Below are positions 14,649-23,597 of a stretch of DNA of 25,188 nucleotides, one piece after another. This DNA comes from Bacteroidota bacterium (GTDB lineage: Bacteria; Bacteroidota; Ignavibacteria; SZUA-365). A program made the position numbers and the translations under genes. Under the pieces are notes generated by a model. It was given only the letters and a program-made list of their open reading frames with translations. It was not told the DNA's origin and did no database searches. Positions within the stretch are counted from its first letter, which is position 1; the number at the start of each line of letters is the position of its first letter. The stretch spans positions 1 to 25,188 of the forward strand of contig JAGTUW010000328.1 of the NCBI GenBank assembly GCA_018224345.1, in the 5' to 3' direction.

Positions 14649-17006
14649 TCAGTTGGGATCCAGTTTCTTCATACGCTGCATGAGTGCATCCGTTGTTGAA
14701 GGGAGATTCAGCAGCTTTGCCGTTCTTTCTGCAAGTTTTTTTGCGGCAGCGGCGTCTTCTTCACTCGGATACTTGATGCGACTGTGATGAATACCGGTTA
14801 AAATATTGAGAAAACTTTTCTTCACTGTCGATAATTCGCGGAAGGTCAGATCACAATGCTCAAGTTCTCCATCGGCGAGACGTTGCGTGACGATCTTGTC
14901 AATCAGATCGCGAATTTTGTCAATTGTCGGTTCATCGATCGTGCGTGTCGCAGCCTCAATGGTGTCGGCGAGCATCACGATACCGGTTTCCTTCGAGTAC
15001 GGTTTCGGTCCCGGATACTGGAAATCGTCCGGTAACACCGCCGTTTCGCTTTCCGATTTTTCCTTCTCGTAGAAATACGAAACCAGCGTCGTACCATGAT
15101 GGGCAGGGATAAAATCAATGATACGCTGTGGGAGACGATGTTCGCGGGCAAGTTCCAAACCCCGCAATACATGATCGATGATTTTTCTTGCACTGTCCCG
15201 TGGGGCTAAATCATCATGGCGATTCTGACTGCCCATCTGGTTCTCTACGAAGTATTCGGGTTCGAGCATTTTGCCGATATCATGGTAGTACGCGCCGACG
15301 CGTGCAAGTGTCGCATTGGCTCCGATCGATGTCGCAGCAGCTTCCGCCAGTGTGCCCATGACAATGCTGTGGTGAAACGTGCCCGGGGCGCGCGTAGAAA
15401 GATCACGAAGCAGCGGATGGTTGAAATCCGATAATTCAAGCAGTGTCAGGTCCGTGGTGATACGAAAGACGCGTTCGAAAAAGATAAGCAGTCCGAAGGT
15501 GAATACCGGAGAGAGCACTGCATTGGCAAGTGCATACCCCATATCGACAGCCATGTCCGTTAATGGCAGTGCACGCTGGAGCCCGTTCATCAGTATGGCA
15601 AAGGCATATCCGAGGAAGATGAATGAAAGTGACCGAAAAATCTGCGTGCGATTTTTCACATCACGCACCGTATAAATCGCCAGTGAAGCCGCAAGAATCG
15701 AGGCAAGTATGATGCTGTACTCATTTCCGCGCAGTGCACCGACAAGAAAGGAAATCGAGACAGTCGTATAGAATGCAACCCGGGAATCAAAAATGATTGT
15801 CAGAAGCATCGCGGCGGTTGGTACCACAATCAGATACTGTACCGGACCAGTCACCGGCAGGGTGTAGGTCAGATACGCCAGAAACACAATCAGCAGTACG
15901 ATGATACTGATCAACAACAGCTGTGAATTGTCGCTGATGATACGCTTGCGGAAAAGGAAGAAGTAGATGACCGGAAGGAAAAGAATGGCAATCGTATGTC
16001 CCATCCGGCCAAGAAATTGCAACACTTCGTTGACATCTCCAGTACGATCAGCCTTCGCACGCATATATGAATCGAGGTTGGACTTTATTTCCGGTGTGAT
16101 GCGCTCATGTCTGCTGATAATGCGTTCGTTCTCTTTGACGATCCCGTCTGTTCTCATCACGTTGTTGATCGCCGCCTGTATGGCGAACTGTGTCTGCGCG
16201 TTGTTGTAGAGAACGTTGGGTTCGAGAATCGAATAAAACAGATTTGAGAAGAAGTCCACATGGGCGGAATCCCTGCCAAACAATTCTGCGAATTGTTGCT
16301 GCAACAGTGAGGCGACATCAATATTGTCATAAAAGATCTCGACAGGCTGACGCACTTCCGTTGTCGAATCGAGACGGACGGCGAGGATATCGAGTGAAAA
16401 ACTCGATTTTTCCCGGTCGAGATATCCGCGTTCATACACCTGATCGATAATATCATTTGCCAGTGCCCGGACGCGCGGCAGAGCAGCCGCCATATCTCCG
16501 TTCATCCAGTTCAGCATGAAATACCGCCAGGAACGCTGCGATAGTCTTGTCGGGAAAGCCGAATCCCTTGATGCCACCTGGGCCATGCTGTCTGCCATGG
16601 AGAGAATTGCCTGACGACCCGGCCGCGGTGGCAGTCGATCCTCGGCGATGTTCGCTGAACGGGAAAGATAGGAGACGACACTGGTCAGAGAATCAATCAT
16701 ATTCTGCCGCATCCCGGCAATCCGGTCAAAACTCAGAGGAGTCGATTCTGCTGCCTCACGCTGTTCCAATTCGACAATCCCCGGGTCACGGTAGATGGAG
16801 AACCCGAATGGTGCGATCAGATCGTCCTCGACCCAGATGTCGCCTTCGCGATACTCCGTTTTGTACTCAAGCCCTTTCGGGAACAGCATGGCAACGATCA
16901 ACACAACCAGAACAGCGAGCGCGATACGGGCCGTGCGCCCGTATTGCAGAGCGTGCTTCAAGTGTTCGATCCTGGATTTTTCAGTTTCACTGCTTATCAT
17001 GAACAT
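14649..17006 (-). CDS. 7TM-HD family membrane phosphodiesterase (PgpH/YqfF type, predicted c-di-AMP hydrolase)
   Basis: Membrane enzyme predicted to hydrolyse cyclic di-AMP, by family knowledge from Listeria PgpH. The 785-aa protein has a first membrane segment (about 29-44), a large extracytoplasmic 7TMR-HDED-like domain (about 50-330), a cluster of seven hydrophobic segments (about 338-515) and a cytoplasmic HD domain. HD metal-site residues are present: the H-H pair in PGTFHHSIVMG, the HD doublet at about 575-576 in GAYYHDIGKM, IPAHHGT, and a later D in VMLADTIEAA. The start could be GTG 17009, ATG 17006 or ATG 17000; none has a good ribosome site, and I used the ATG just past the HAD stop. 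It sits 1 bp before xer. No diadenylate cyclase is visible in the window. Confidence 0.9.
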   Translation of the reverse strand: MFMISSETEKSRIEHLKHALQYGRTARIALAVLVVLIVAMLFPKGLEYKTEYREGDIWVEDDLIAPFGFSIYRDPGIVELEQREAAESTPLSFDRIAGMRQNMIDSLTSVVSYLSRSANIAEDRLPPRPGRQAILSMADSMAQVASRDSAFPTRLSQRSWRYFMLNWMNGDMAAALPRVRALANDIIDQVYERGYLDREKSSFSLDILAVRLDSTTEVRQPVEIFYDNIDVASLLQQQFAELFGRDSAHVDFFSNLFYSILEPNVLYNNAQTQFAIQAAINNVMRTDGIVKENERIISRHERITPEIKSNLDSYMRAKADRTGDVNEVLQFLGRMGHTIAILFLPVIYFFLFRKRIISDNSQLLLISIIVLLIVFLAYLTYTLPVTGPVQYLIVVPTAAMLLTIIFDSRVAFYTTVSISFLVGALRGNEYSIILASILAASLAIYTVRDVKNRTQIFRSLSFIFLGYAFAILMNGLQRALPLTDMAVDMGYALANAVLSPVFTFGLLIFFERVFRITTDLTLLELSDFNHPLLRDLSTRAPGTFHHSIVMGTLAEAAATSIGANATLARVGAYYHDIGKMLEPEYFVENQMGSQNRHDDLAPRDSARKIIDHVLRGLELAREHRLPQRIIDFIPAHHGTTLVSYFYEKEKSESETAVLPDDFQYPGPKPYSKETGIVMLADTIEAATRTIDEPTIDKIRDLIDKIVTQRLADGELEHCDLTFRELSTVKKSFLNILTGIHHSRIKYPSEEDAAAAKKLAERTAKLLNLPSTTDALMQRMKKLDPN

Positions 17007-17009
17007 CAC

Positions 17010-17888
17010 TTATGTACGATTACGATGCGCGAGAATTAAATGAATGAAATCGGCGACGCCGCCGTCATTGTTGTCCATGCGTGTGGTGTAATCCGCAGCG
17101 GCCTGCAGATCGGCTATTCCGTTCCGCATTGCTGCAGAGACACCAGCAAATGTACACATTTCAATATCGTTTGAGTAATCACCGATCGCAGCCGTTTCCT
17201 TACGGCGAATCCCGAGAGCGTCGATTACATGCTTGAGTCCGATCGATTTGTTGATACGTCGATTCTTGACTTCGAGGTAATACAGGTCCTTCCCACTGCC
17301 GCTCTGGTAGATCGATCGAATAATGCTGCTCCCTGTCCGCTTTGCCAGCAACACAGAGAGTTCCTGAATTGCGCGATATGGGCCGGCGGCACAAAAAAGA
17401 ACACTCAGCTCATGATAGGGTTGCAGATCATTGACCTGGCGAATAAGAGCACTGTCCGTACGGAGATAGTGGGGCAGGATGGGATGGTCATCATAGGAGA
17501 CGACCCCGTCAAAGGTGAAGAATGACCAGGAAAGCTGAGCTCCTTGAGGCTGGCGTCCAAATTCTTCGGCTGTTTCGGTCACGCGTGTCGAGAGGGAGTG
17601 CTGTATGAGCAGACTCCCATCAGCATTCTTTATCAGCGCGCCATTGAGAGAAATGATTGGTGCCGTACTGCCTGTTTGCTCTGCGTACCGACGAGTGAAT
17701 CCGTCAGTGCGACCGGAGGCCAGAATAATACGAATCCCTTCCCGGCGTGCCTCTGCAATAGCATCAAGAACGGAAGGATGAATCGTGTTCCTGGCAGTGA
17801 GAAGAGTTCCGTCAAGATCGCACGCGATGCAGCGGACTTTTGACAGACGACGCAAACGCACGCCTCTGGTTTCAAACCATCGAATCAT
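17010..17888 (-). CDS. HAD-superfamily hydrolase, Cof type
   Basis: Predicted Mg-dependent phosphatase of the Cof/YidA-like C2-cap group. Substrates in this group are usually sugar phosphates or FMN-like compounds and cannot be inferred here. The 292-aa protein has motif I CDLDGTLL with nucleophile D24 and D26. Motif II is ILASGRT, a C2 cap spans the middle, K precedes the late motif, and motif IV is GDYSNDIEM. I chose ATG 17888 because GGAG lies 8 nt upstream; the longer frame to TTG 17906 would use an inferior site. This start overlaps the end of the upstream symporter gene by 17 bp. The N-terminal 17 residues before the first strand are Arg-rich and longer than in typical members. Confidence 0.9.
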   Translation of the reverse strand: MIRWFETRGVRLRRLSKVRCIACDLDGTLLTARNTIHPSVLDAIAEARREGIRIILASGRTDGFTRRYAEQTGSTAPIISLNGALIKNADGSLLIQHSLSTRVTETAEEFGRQPQGAQLSWSFFTFDGVVSYDDHPILPHYLRTDSALIRQVNDLQPYHELSVLFCAAGPYRAIQELSVLLAKRTGSSIIRSIYQSGSGKDLYYLEVKNRRINKSIGLKHVIDALGIRRKETAAIGDYSNDIEMCTFAGVSAAMRNGIADLQAAADYTTRMDNNDGGVADFIHLILAHRNRT

Positions 17889-19650
17889 AGTCAATACTCC
17901 GGTCAAGTCTCAGAAGTACCCACCACAGAAGCGCAGTGGATACAGCCGCGGTGCATGCCGAAAGAAGCATGTCGGTCACGCTCCCGAAAAAAACCGCAGC
18001 AAACAAATAAAGTACGGAATAGATCATTATAACGCCAAGAATCCAGCCGGCAATACGGACGGTCAGCTGTCCGTCAGGAATGATATCAGCGTGTTTTCCG
18101 GGAAGGTCGCTCCAGAAACCGGACGGACGAACGCGCCTGTAAAACGCGTTCAGTACTTCACGTTTCGTCGGAGAGGTTAACATTGTCACCACGATCCAAC
18201 TGACTGTTGTGACTCCGACGATGAGAAACATGCTTTCCGGAAAGCGTATTTCCGCTTCCGGTCGAATAGTGTTTATGAGGAACAATGCTACATACACAAG
18301 TGCCGGAGTGATCGTCGCGGTGATCTCGCTCCATGCATTGACGCGCCACCAGTACCATCGGAGCAGAAGCACAAGCCCCAGCCCTGCACCACATTCGAGA
18401 ATGAATTGCCAGGCACCGGCGATCGAGTCAAGCATAAGCGTGACCCCAAGTGATGCCACCATCAGTATGACGGTAGTGAGGCGGGAGGCGAACACATACT
18501 GCCGCTCCGTACGGTCACGCGATGCAAAACGACGCCAGAGGTCATGGATCAGATATGATGTCCCCCAGTTCAGATGCGTCCCGATAGTGGACATATATGC
18601 CGCGAAAAATGCGGCGACGAGCAGGCCTTTGAGTCCGGGAGACAGGAAATCGTTCATCGCGTACACGAAACCGAGGCGGACATCAGATCCGGTCAGTTCA
18701 GGATACAATACCAGAGATGAGAGCGCGACGAGTATCCACGGCCAGGGTCTGAGACAGAAGAATGCAATCTGGAAGAGGAGTACGGAGAATACCGAATGTC
18801 GTTCATTCTTTGTACTCATCATACGTTGCGCGACATAGCCGCCTCCTCCGGGTTCCGCGCCGGGATACCATGATGCCCACCACTGCACGCCGACATAGGC
18901 GAGAAACGCACCAGCGGAAAGGGAAAGAACACCAGTCACTCCATCGGTAGTTGAGCTGATGCGCGGCAATATTCGTACTGAATCCGGTGGCAGTGCGGCC
19001 TGGAGTCCCGAGAGACCTCCGATTGAGGAATCGTTCACAACCAGAATGGCAAGAATGATGCACCCGGCCATGGCGATGACGAATTGTATGGCATCGGTTA
19101 CAGTGACGCCCCACAGACCGGAGACGGAGCTGTAGATTGCAGTGACAGCCATGGCGGCGGTGATGTACCAGAACACCTGATCAGAAGGGATACCGAACAT
19201 CCCTTCGATGATGGTCGCCATCGCAAGATTGACCCACCCCATGATGATCGCATTCATGAACAAACCCAGGTACACAGCACGGAAGCCACGCAGGAACGCA
19301 GCGGGTTTCCCGGAATATCGGATCTCAATGAATTCCAGATCCGTCATTATTCCGGCACGTCGCCAGAGATGAGCAAAAAAGAAGACGGTGACCATACCGC
19401 CGATAGCCATATTCCACCAGAGCCAGTTCCCCGCTATGCCATTGACTGCGACCATTTCAGTCACGGCCAGTGGAGTGTCAGCCGCAAACGTCGTGGCAAC
19501 CATGGAAATCCCGGCCAGCCACCAGGGTAGTTTCCTGCCACTGAGAAAAAACTCTTCCGTACTGCGACCAGCACGTCGGGCAAATGAGAGTCCGATCAGC
19601 AGAGTGACAGCGAAATACGCGATGATGACGATCCAGTCCAGAGTAAGCAT
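17872..19650 (-). CDS. Sodium:solute symporter (SSS/SLC5 family), first-type copy
   Basis: Na+-coupled uptake transporter with the LeuT fold. The 592-aa protein has 13-15 hydrophobic segments starting WIVIIAYFAVTLLIGLSFA. The family N-terminal motif is FFLSGRKLPWWLAGISMVAT, followed by an extended central region and a GLKGLLVAAFFAAYMSTIGTHLNWG block. That block corresponds to the SSS signature and carries the TM8 Na2-site small and hydroxyl residues. The C-terminus has extra membrane segments beyond about 530. The substrate is unknown; sugars, amino acids and nucleosides are all possible. The ATG at 19650 is 1 bp after the preceding symporter gene and has AGGAGAG 9-11 nt upstream. Its 3' end overlaps the HAD gene, suggesting coupled translation. 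Confidence 0.92.
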   Translation of the reverse strand: MLTLDWIVIIAYFAVTLLIGLSFARRAGRSTEEFFLSGRKLPWWLAGISMVATTFAADTPLAVTEMVAVNGIAGNWLWWNMAIGGMVTVFFFAHLWRRAGIMTDLEFIEIRYSGKPAAFLRGFRAVYLGLFMNAIIMGWVNLAMATIIEGMFGIPSDQVFWYITAAMAVTAIYSSVSGLWGVTVTDAIQFVIAMAGCIILAILVVNDSSIGGLSGLQAALPPDSVRILPRISSTTDGVTGVLSLSAGAFLAYVGVQWWASWYPGAEPGGGGYVAQRMMSTKNERHSVFSVLLFQIAFFCLRPWPWILVALSSLVLYPELTGSDVRLGFVYAMNDFLSPGLKGLLVAAFFAAYMSTIGTHLNWGTSYLIHDLWRRFASRDRTERQYVFASRLTTVILMVASLGVTLMLDSIAGAWQFILECGAGLGLVLLLRWYWWRVNAWSEITATITPALVYVALFLINTIRPEAEIRFPESMFLIVGVTTVSWIVVTMLTSPTKREVLNAFYRRVRPSGFWSDLPGKHADIIPDGQLTVRIAGWILGVIMIYSVLYLFAAVFFGSVTDMLLSACTAAVSTALLWWVLLRLDRSIDYDSMV

Positions 19651-19651
19651 T

Positions 19652-21142
19652 TCAGCGTTCTCTCCTGGTTGACGTTTCGGGAAGCAGCCATTGCAGCATC
19701 ATAGCGATTCCGATCGTAAGAACAGTCCCCGTCAGAGTGTACCAGGTCCACGCAAGCGGCGTCAGCAGAATAAGCAGACCATTCGCTATGATGCCGCCGA
19801 AAAAACCTGTCATCGCCGCGCCGCTTCTGATGGGCATCGAAAGAAGACTGAGAATGAACAGGCCAAGCAAACCGCCGTATGTGTAAGACGCGATGCTGAG
19901 TGCGAGTTCGACAACGGCAGTGGAAGTCTGAATGAACAATGTCGCTGTCGCCAGGAGTATGATGGCCCAGAGCACGGAGACCCGCCGTGAGAGACGCAGA
20001 GTGTCTGACTCGCTGAGTACGGTTTTCCGCAGTGGAATGACAAGGTCAAGCATGGTGGCGGAACTGAGGGCACTTATCGAACTCGACAGTGTCGACATGG
20101 CAGCAGCGAGAATTCCCGCAAGGATCAGTCCCGTGACACCTGTCGGCAGTTCCTGCAGAATGAACGCGGAGAAGACGTCGTTCGCACCGTATGTCGATTG
20201 ATCGTAGTAGAGCGACAATAATGCACCGACAAGCAGAAAAGCTGCGAATTGAAGAAAAATAACAACCCCGCTCAACACCAGAGCCTTGCGGGCGGGAGCC
20301 GGTGAACCGGCAGAGAGAATACGCTGGACAATCAACTGGTCTGTCCCATGGGATGCCATAGACAGAACCATACCACCGATAATACCGGCCGCCAGGGAAT
20401 ATGGTTCGGTCAACAGCGACGACCAACCGCCATCAGGGAAAGGTTGAATGATGCGTAATTTTCCTTCGCTCGCGAGACTGGAGAGGATCTCCCATGGGGT
20501 GCCGGAAATGAGCGAAAACAGAATTGACAGAGAGACGACAGCGCCAAGGATGTAGACAACCCATTGCACGACATCGGTCCAGATGACGGCACGAATTCCC
20601 CCAAAAAAAACATAGATAAGTGTCAATACCGTTAACAGGGCCATCGCAGCAAGATAGATGATCAGAGGATCTGTTGCGGGGAAGAGACCCAGTCCACCCA
20701 GAAGCAGCGCAAGAGGAATCGCAGTCGTGTAGAGCCGCACGCCGTCGGCAAACAGACGGGTTACCATGAATACAGCAGAGGCCCCTTTTCGCAACCCGGA
20801 GGTAAACTTCCGGTCGAGCACGACATAGGCCGTCCCTGTTTCTCCTTCGAAATAACGGGGCAACAGAAATATCGCAACAAGAATGCGCCCCAGTATATAC
20901 CCGATCGCCAACTGCAGGAACACCATGGATCCGGTGAAGGCAATACCGGGGAGGGACAGAAACGTCAACGCACTGGTCTCGGTTGCCACAATCGTAAGAC
21001 AGACCGCCCACCAGGGAACTGCTCGTTCGCTGAGAAAATAATCTCTGGTGGAACGCTGCCTGCCGCCCATAAACAGACCGAACAGGGCAGTCCCGGCGAG
21101 ATAGAGAATGAGAATGAGTCCGTCAATCAGGTTGAAAGTCAT
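19652..21142 (-). CDS. Sodium:solute symporter (SSS/SLC5 family), second-type copy
   Basis: Another Na+-coupled symporter, 496 aa with about 13 hydrophobic segments. It starts LIDGLILILYLAGTALFGLFMGG. The SSS motif YFLSERAVPWWAVCLTIVATE is present, and the core segment PTGVTGLILAGILAAAMSTLSSSISALSS (about 335-365) carries the Na2-site serines and threonines. Although adjacent to another SSS gene, the two are clearly divergent in sequence and length (496 versus 592 aa). They are therefore not a recent duplication. The substrate is unknown. The ATG at 21142 has no good ribosome site, and 68 bp separate it from the STAS gene. A 5-bp hairpin (21188-21201) lies in that gap. Confidence 0.92.
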   Translation of the reverse strand: MTFNLIDGLILILYLAGTALFGLFMGGRQRSTRDYFLSERAVPWWAVCLTIVATETSALTFLSLPGIAFTGSMVFLQLAIGYILGRILVAIFLLPRYFEGETGTAYVVLDRKFTSGLRKGASAVFMVTRLFADGVRLYTTAIPLALLLGGLGLFPATDPLIIYLAAMALLTVLTLIYVFFGGIRAVIWTDVVQWVVYILGAVVSLSILFSLISGTPWEILSSLASEGKLRIIQPFPDGGWSSLLTEPYSLAAGIIGGMVLSMASHGTDQLIVQRILSAGSPAPARKALVLSGVVIFLQFAAFLLVGALLSLYYDQSTYGANDVFSAFILQELPTGVTGLILAGILAAAMSTLSSSISALSSATMLDLVIPLRKTVLSESDTLRLSRRVSVLWAIILLATATLFIQTSTAVVELALSIASYTYGGLLGLFILSLLSMPIRSGAAMTGFFGGIIANGLLILLTPLAWTWYTLTGTVLTIGIAMMLQWLLPETSTRRER

Positions 21143-21210
21143 GGCACCGGTACGTCAACGAACGTTTGGCTCGTTATCAACATAATACGCTGCGTTCAGC
21201 GACGGTAGAG

Positions 21211-21555
21211 TCAGTCCTTGATTATGAGTTTCTTTGCCTCATCGATGGAGGAAACGAGCGGAATAATATCGTTGAGCTTTGCGATTTCGAACAATGAGCG
21301 AACCTTCCCATGCGAATCGACGACAATGAGTCCCGCGTCACGCTCACGGAGCTGACGCTCGGCGAGCAAAATGGCGCTCAGGCCGCTGCTGTCGCAAAAG
21401 GTCACTTCAGATAGATCCAGTATCAGCACATCGATGTTCGACTGACAGAGTATCAGAAACTCGCCTTTCGCCTCTGCGGCGTTCATGGAATCAAGACGCT
21501 CTTCGTGCAGGTGAAAAATCGAGAGACCATCTTCCTTTTCCGTATTAAAATTCAT
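21211..21555 (-). CDS. STAS-domain protein (anti-sigma factor antagonist-like)
   Basis: The 114-aa protein is a single STAS domain of the SpoIIAA/RsbV type. Such proteins bind a serine-kinase anti-sigma factor and release it when dephosphorylated. The phosphorylation motif DSSGLSAILLA is intact (D55-S56-S57-G58; by analogy with SpoIIAA the second Ser would be modified), preceded by the LILDLSEVTFC strand. The start is ATG 21555 with AGGAGG 4 nt upstream; this site is built from the last codons of ligA, and the two genes overlap by 11 bp. The open frame extends further upstream but only as a shadow of ligA. No cognate kinase or PP2C phosphatase is in the window. A role in lipid-asymmetry transport (MlaB-like) is less likely because no Mla genes are present. 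Confidence 0.9.
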   Translation of the reverse strand: MNFNTEKEDGLSIFHLHEERLDSMNAAEAKGEFLILCQSNIDVLILDLSEVTFCDSSGLSAILLAERQLRERDAGLIVVDSHGKVRSLFEIAKLNDIIPLVSSIDEAKKLIIKD

Positions 21556-23590
21556 GTCTCCTCCTGTCGGGTATTTCCGGTAATTGTTGAATGAATGTCT
21601 CTTCGTCAATAATGTGTATACCAAGCTTTTCGGCTTTCTCCAATTTCGAACCGGCCTCCGCGCCGGCAAGCAGTAGGTCGGTGTTCCGACTCACGCTTCC
21701 CGTGACTTTTCCACCATACTTCTCTATGAGCAGCTTTGCTTCATCACGCGTGAAACGCTCGAGAGACCCAGTCAACACAAACGTCTTCCCATCAAAAAAG
21801 TCGAGCTTTCTCGCTTTGTTTCCCTCCTGCATCGCAGCGGTCACACCGTAATCACAGAGCTGTTCAACGAGCGTACGCGTCCGCTCTTCACGAAAGAAAT
21901 GATGGACACTCTCCGCGATGCGTGTACCGACACCATCAATGGCAACAATATCCCCGATCTGCGCCTGCTTGAGCGCATCAAAGGAACGAAAATGGCCGGC
22001 CAGCAGGCTGGCGACAACCTGACCGACGAAACGTATGCCCAAAGCAAACAGAACACGGTCAAAAGGACGCATTTTGCTGCGCTCTATCGCATCAAGCAGA
22101 TTTGCGACACTCTGCTCACCAAAACGATCGAGTGTGAGTAAATCGTTTCTGCGTTTAAATAGTATATACAGATCAGCATATGTATTTATGTATTCATTAT
22201 CTACAAGCTGATCAATAACGGCTTCGCCGAGTCCCTCAATATCCATGGCATTCCGGGATGCGAAGTGTCGGATGCGGCCACGTATCTGGGCGGGACAGGC
22301 GACATTCTCACAGAACCAGGCCGCCTGATCCGGTGGGCGGTGCAGTGGCGATGAGCAGACAGGGCATTCTGCAATGAAAGTGAACGGTTTCGCATTATCG
22401 GGACGTAGCGTCTCATCGACAGCCGTCACCTTGGGAATGACATCGCCACCTTTTTCGACAATGACTGTGTCACCGGGATGCAGGTCAAGGTCGTTGATGA
22501 AATCTTCATTATGCAATGTCGCTCTGCTGATGGTGGAGCCGGCGAGGTGGATAGGACGCAGCGCAGCGACAGGTGTGACAGTCCCGGTGCGGCCAACCTG
22601 ATAGAGGATGTCGTCGAGAACGGTTCTTGCCTGCCTGGAGGAAAATTTAAACGCAATGGCCCAACGAGGACTTTTTGCTTTGCTGCCCAGAGTTGCCTGA
22701 TCACGCAGTGCATTCACTTTTACAACGATACCATCGATCTCGAACGGCAGTTCGTCGCGATGCTTTTCCCAATGGCGCCAGTACTCAAGGACCTCGCCGA
22801 TATCAGAGCAGACGCGTGCATGCGGCGTGATGGTGAATCCACAGCTCTCGAGATAGTGCAGTGCCGCTTGCTGAGTGCGCACGGAGGGGATGTCCCCGAT
22901 GAGCGCATACATAAAGACTCGCAATCTACGTTGCGCTACGATCGAGGAATGCTGGAGTTTCAGCGTGCCGGCAGTGGAATTCCTCGGATTGGCAAACAAC
23001 TTTTCACCCGCGGATTCTCTTTCCTCGTTGAGATGGACGAAGTCTTTCTTGAACATGACGACTTCACCACGGACCTCAAGGTGTTCGAGCGTGTGGTCGG
23101 TACAACGAAGACGCAGCGGGAGCGTACGGATCGTGCGGGCATTGGCACTGATTTCATCACCTTGCATACCATCCCCGCGAGTCGCGGCACGCTGGAAAAC
23201 TCCATTGTCGTAACGGACAGAAAGTGCCACACCGTCAATTTTGAGCTCAACGTGATATTCCACCGAATCCTTCTCGAGCAATTCAGTGACACGACGGTGA
23301 AAATCCCGGACTTCCGTTTCATCGTAGGTGTTCGCAAGACTGAGCATCGGGACACGATGCGTCACTGTCGAAAAATCTTTTGTGATCGTGCCACCGACAC
23401 GTTGCGTCGGTGAATCCTCTGTCCGCAGAGTGGGGTACGTTTCCTCAAGCTGTTCGATTTCACGGAGGAGGGCATCATACTGCTCATCGGAAATCTCGGG
23501 CTTTGCGAGTGTGTAATACAGGTAGTCGTGATGACGAATCGTTTCGGCGAGTTCCCGATGGCGATTGAAAGCAGTGGTAGGGACACTCAT
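21545..23590 (-). CDS. ligA: NAD+-dependent DNA ligase
   Basis: Seals nicks during replication and repair using NAD+. All family domains are present in 681 aa. They are domain Ia (NAD/NMN binding, about 5-65), the nucleotidyltransferase domain with adenylated Lys117 in ELKIDGVALS, and the OB fold (about 325-405). A four-Cys zinc finger follows (C409, C412, C427, C432), then helix-hairpin-helix repeats (about 450-585) and the C-terminal BRCT domain (about 600-680, FFDGKTFVLTGSLERFTRDE). The ATG at 23590 lies 7 bp after the rodZ-like stop. Its 3' end overlaps the STAS gene by 11 bp. Length and motifs are normal, with no sign of truncation. Confidence 0.97.
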   Translation of the reverse strand: MSVPTTAFNRHRELAETIRHHDYLYYTLAKPEISDEQYDALLREIEQLEETYPTLRTEDSPTQRVGGTITKDFSTVTHRVPMLSLANTYDETEVRDFHRRVTELLEKDSVEYHVELKIDGVALSVRYDNGVFQRAATRGDGMQGDEISANARTIRTLPLRLRCTDHTLEHLEVRGEVVMFKKDFVHLNEERESAGEKLFANPRNSTAGTLKLQHSSIVAQRRLRVFMYALIGDIPSVRTQQAALHYLESCGFTITPHARVCSDIGEVLEYWRHWEKHRDELPFEIDGIVVKVNALRDQATLGSKAKSPRWAIAFKFSSRQARTVLDDILYQVGRTGTVTPVAALRPIHLAGSTISRATLHNEDFINDLDLHPGDTVIVEKGGDVIPKVTAVDETLRPDNAKPFTFIAECPVCSSPLHRPPDQAAWFCENVACPAQIRGRIRHFASRNAMDIEGLGEAVIDQLVDNEYINTYADLYILFKRRNDLLTLDRFGEQSVANLLDAIERSKMRPFDRVLFALGIRFVGQVVASLLAGHFRSFDALKQAQIGDIVAIDGVGTRIAESVHHFFREERTRTLVEQLCDYGVTAAMQEGNKARKLDFFDGKTFVLTGSLERFTRDEAKLLIEKYGGKVTGSVSRNTDLLLAGAEAGSKLEKAEKLGIHIIDEETFIQQLPEIPDRRRHEF

Positions 23591-23597
23591 TCTATAC

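Noticed and set aside
21188..21201. Terminator between the STAS gene and the symporters
   Set aside because: CGCTG-CGTT-CAGCG is only a 5-bp stem with no proper U-tract, too weak to call.
22478..23413. 311-codon open frame on the plus strand
   Set aside because: Fully antisense to ligA, whose motifs are intact throughout. No domain can be read in the antisense product.
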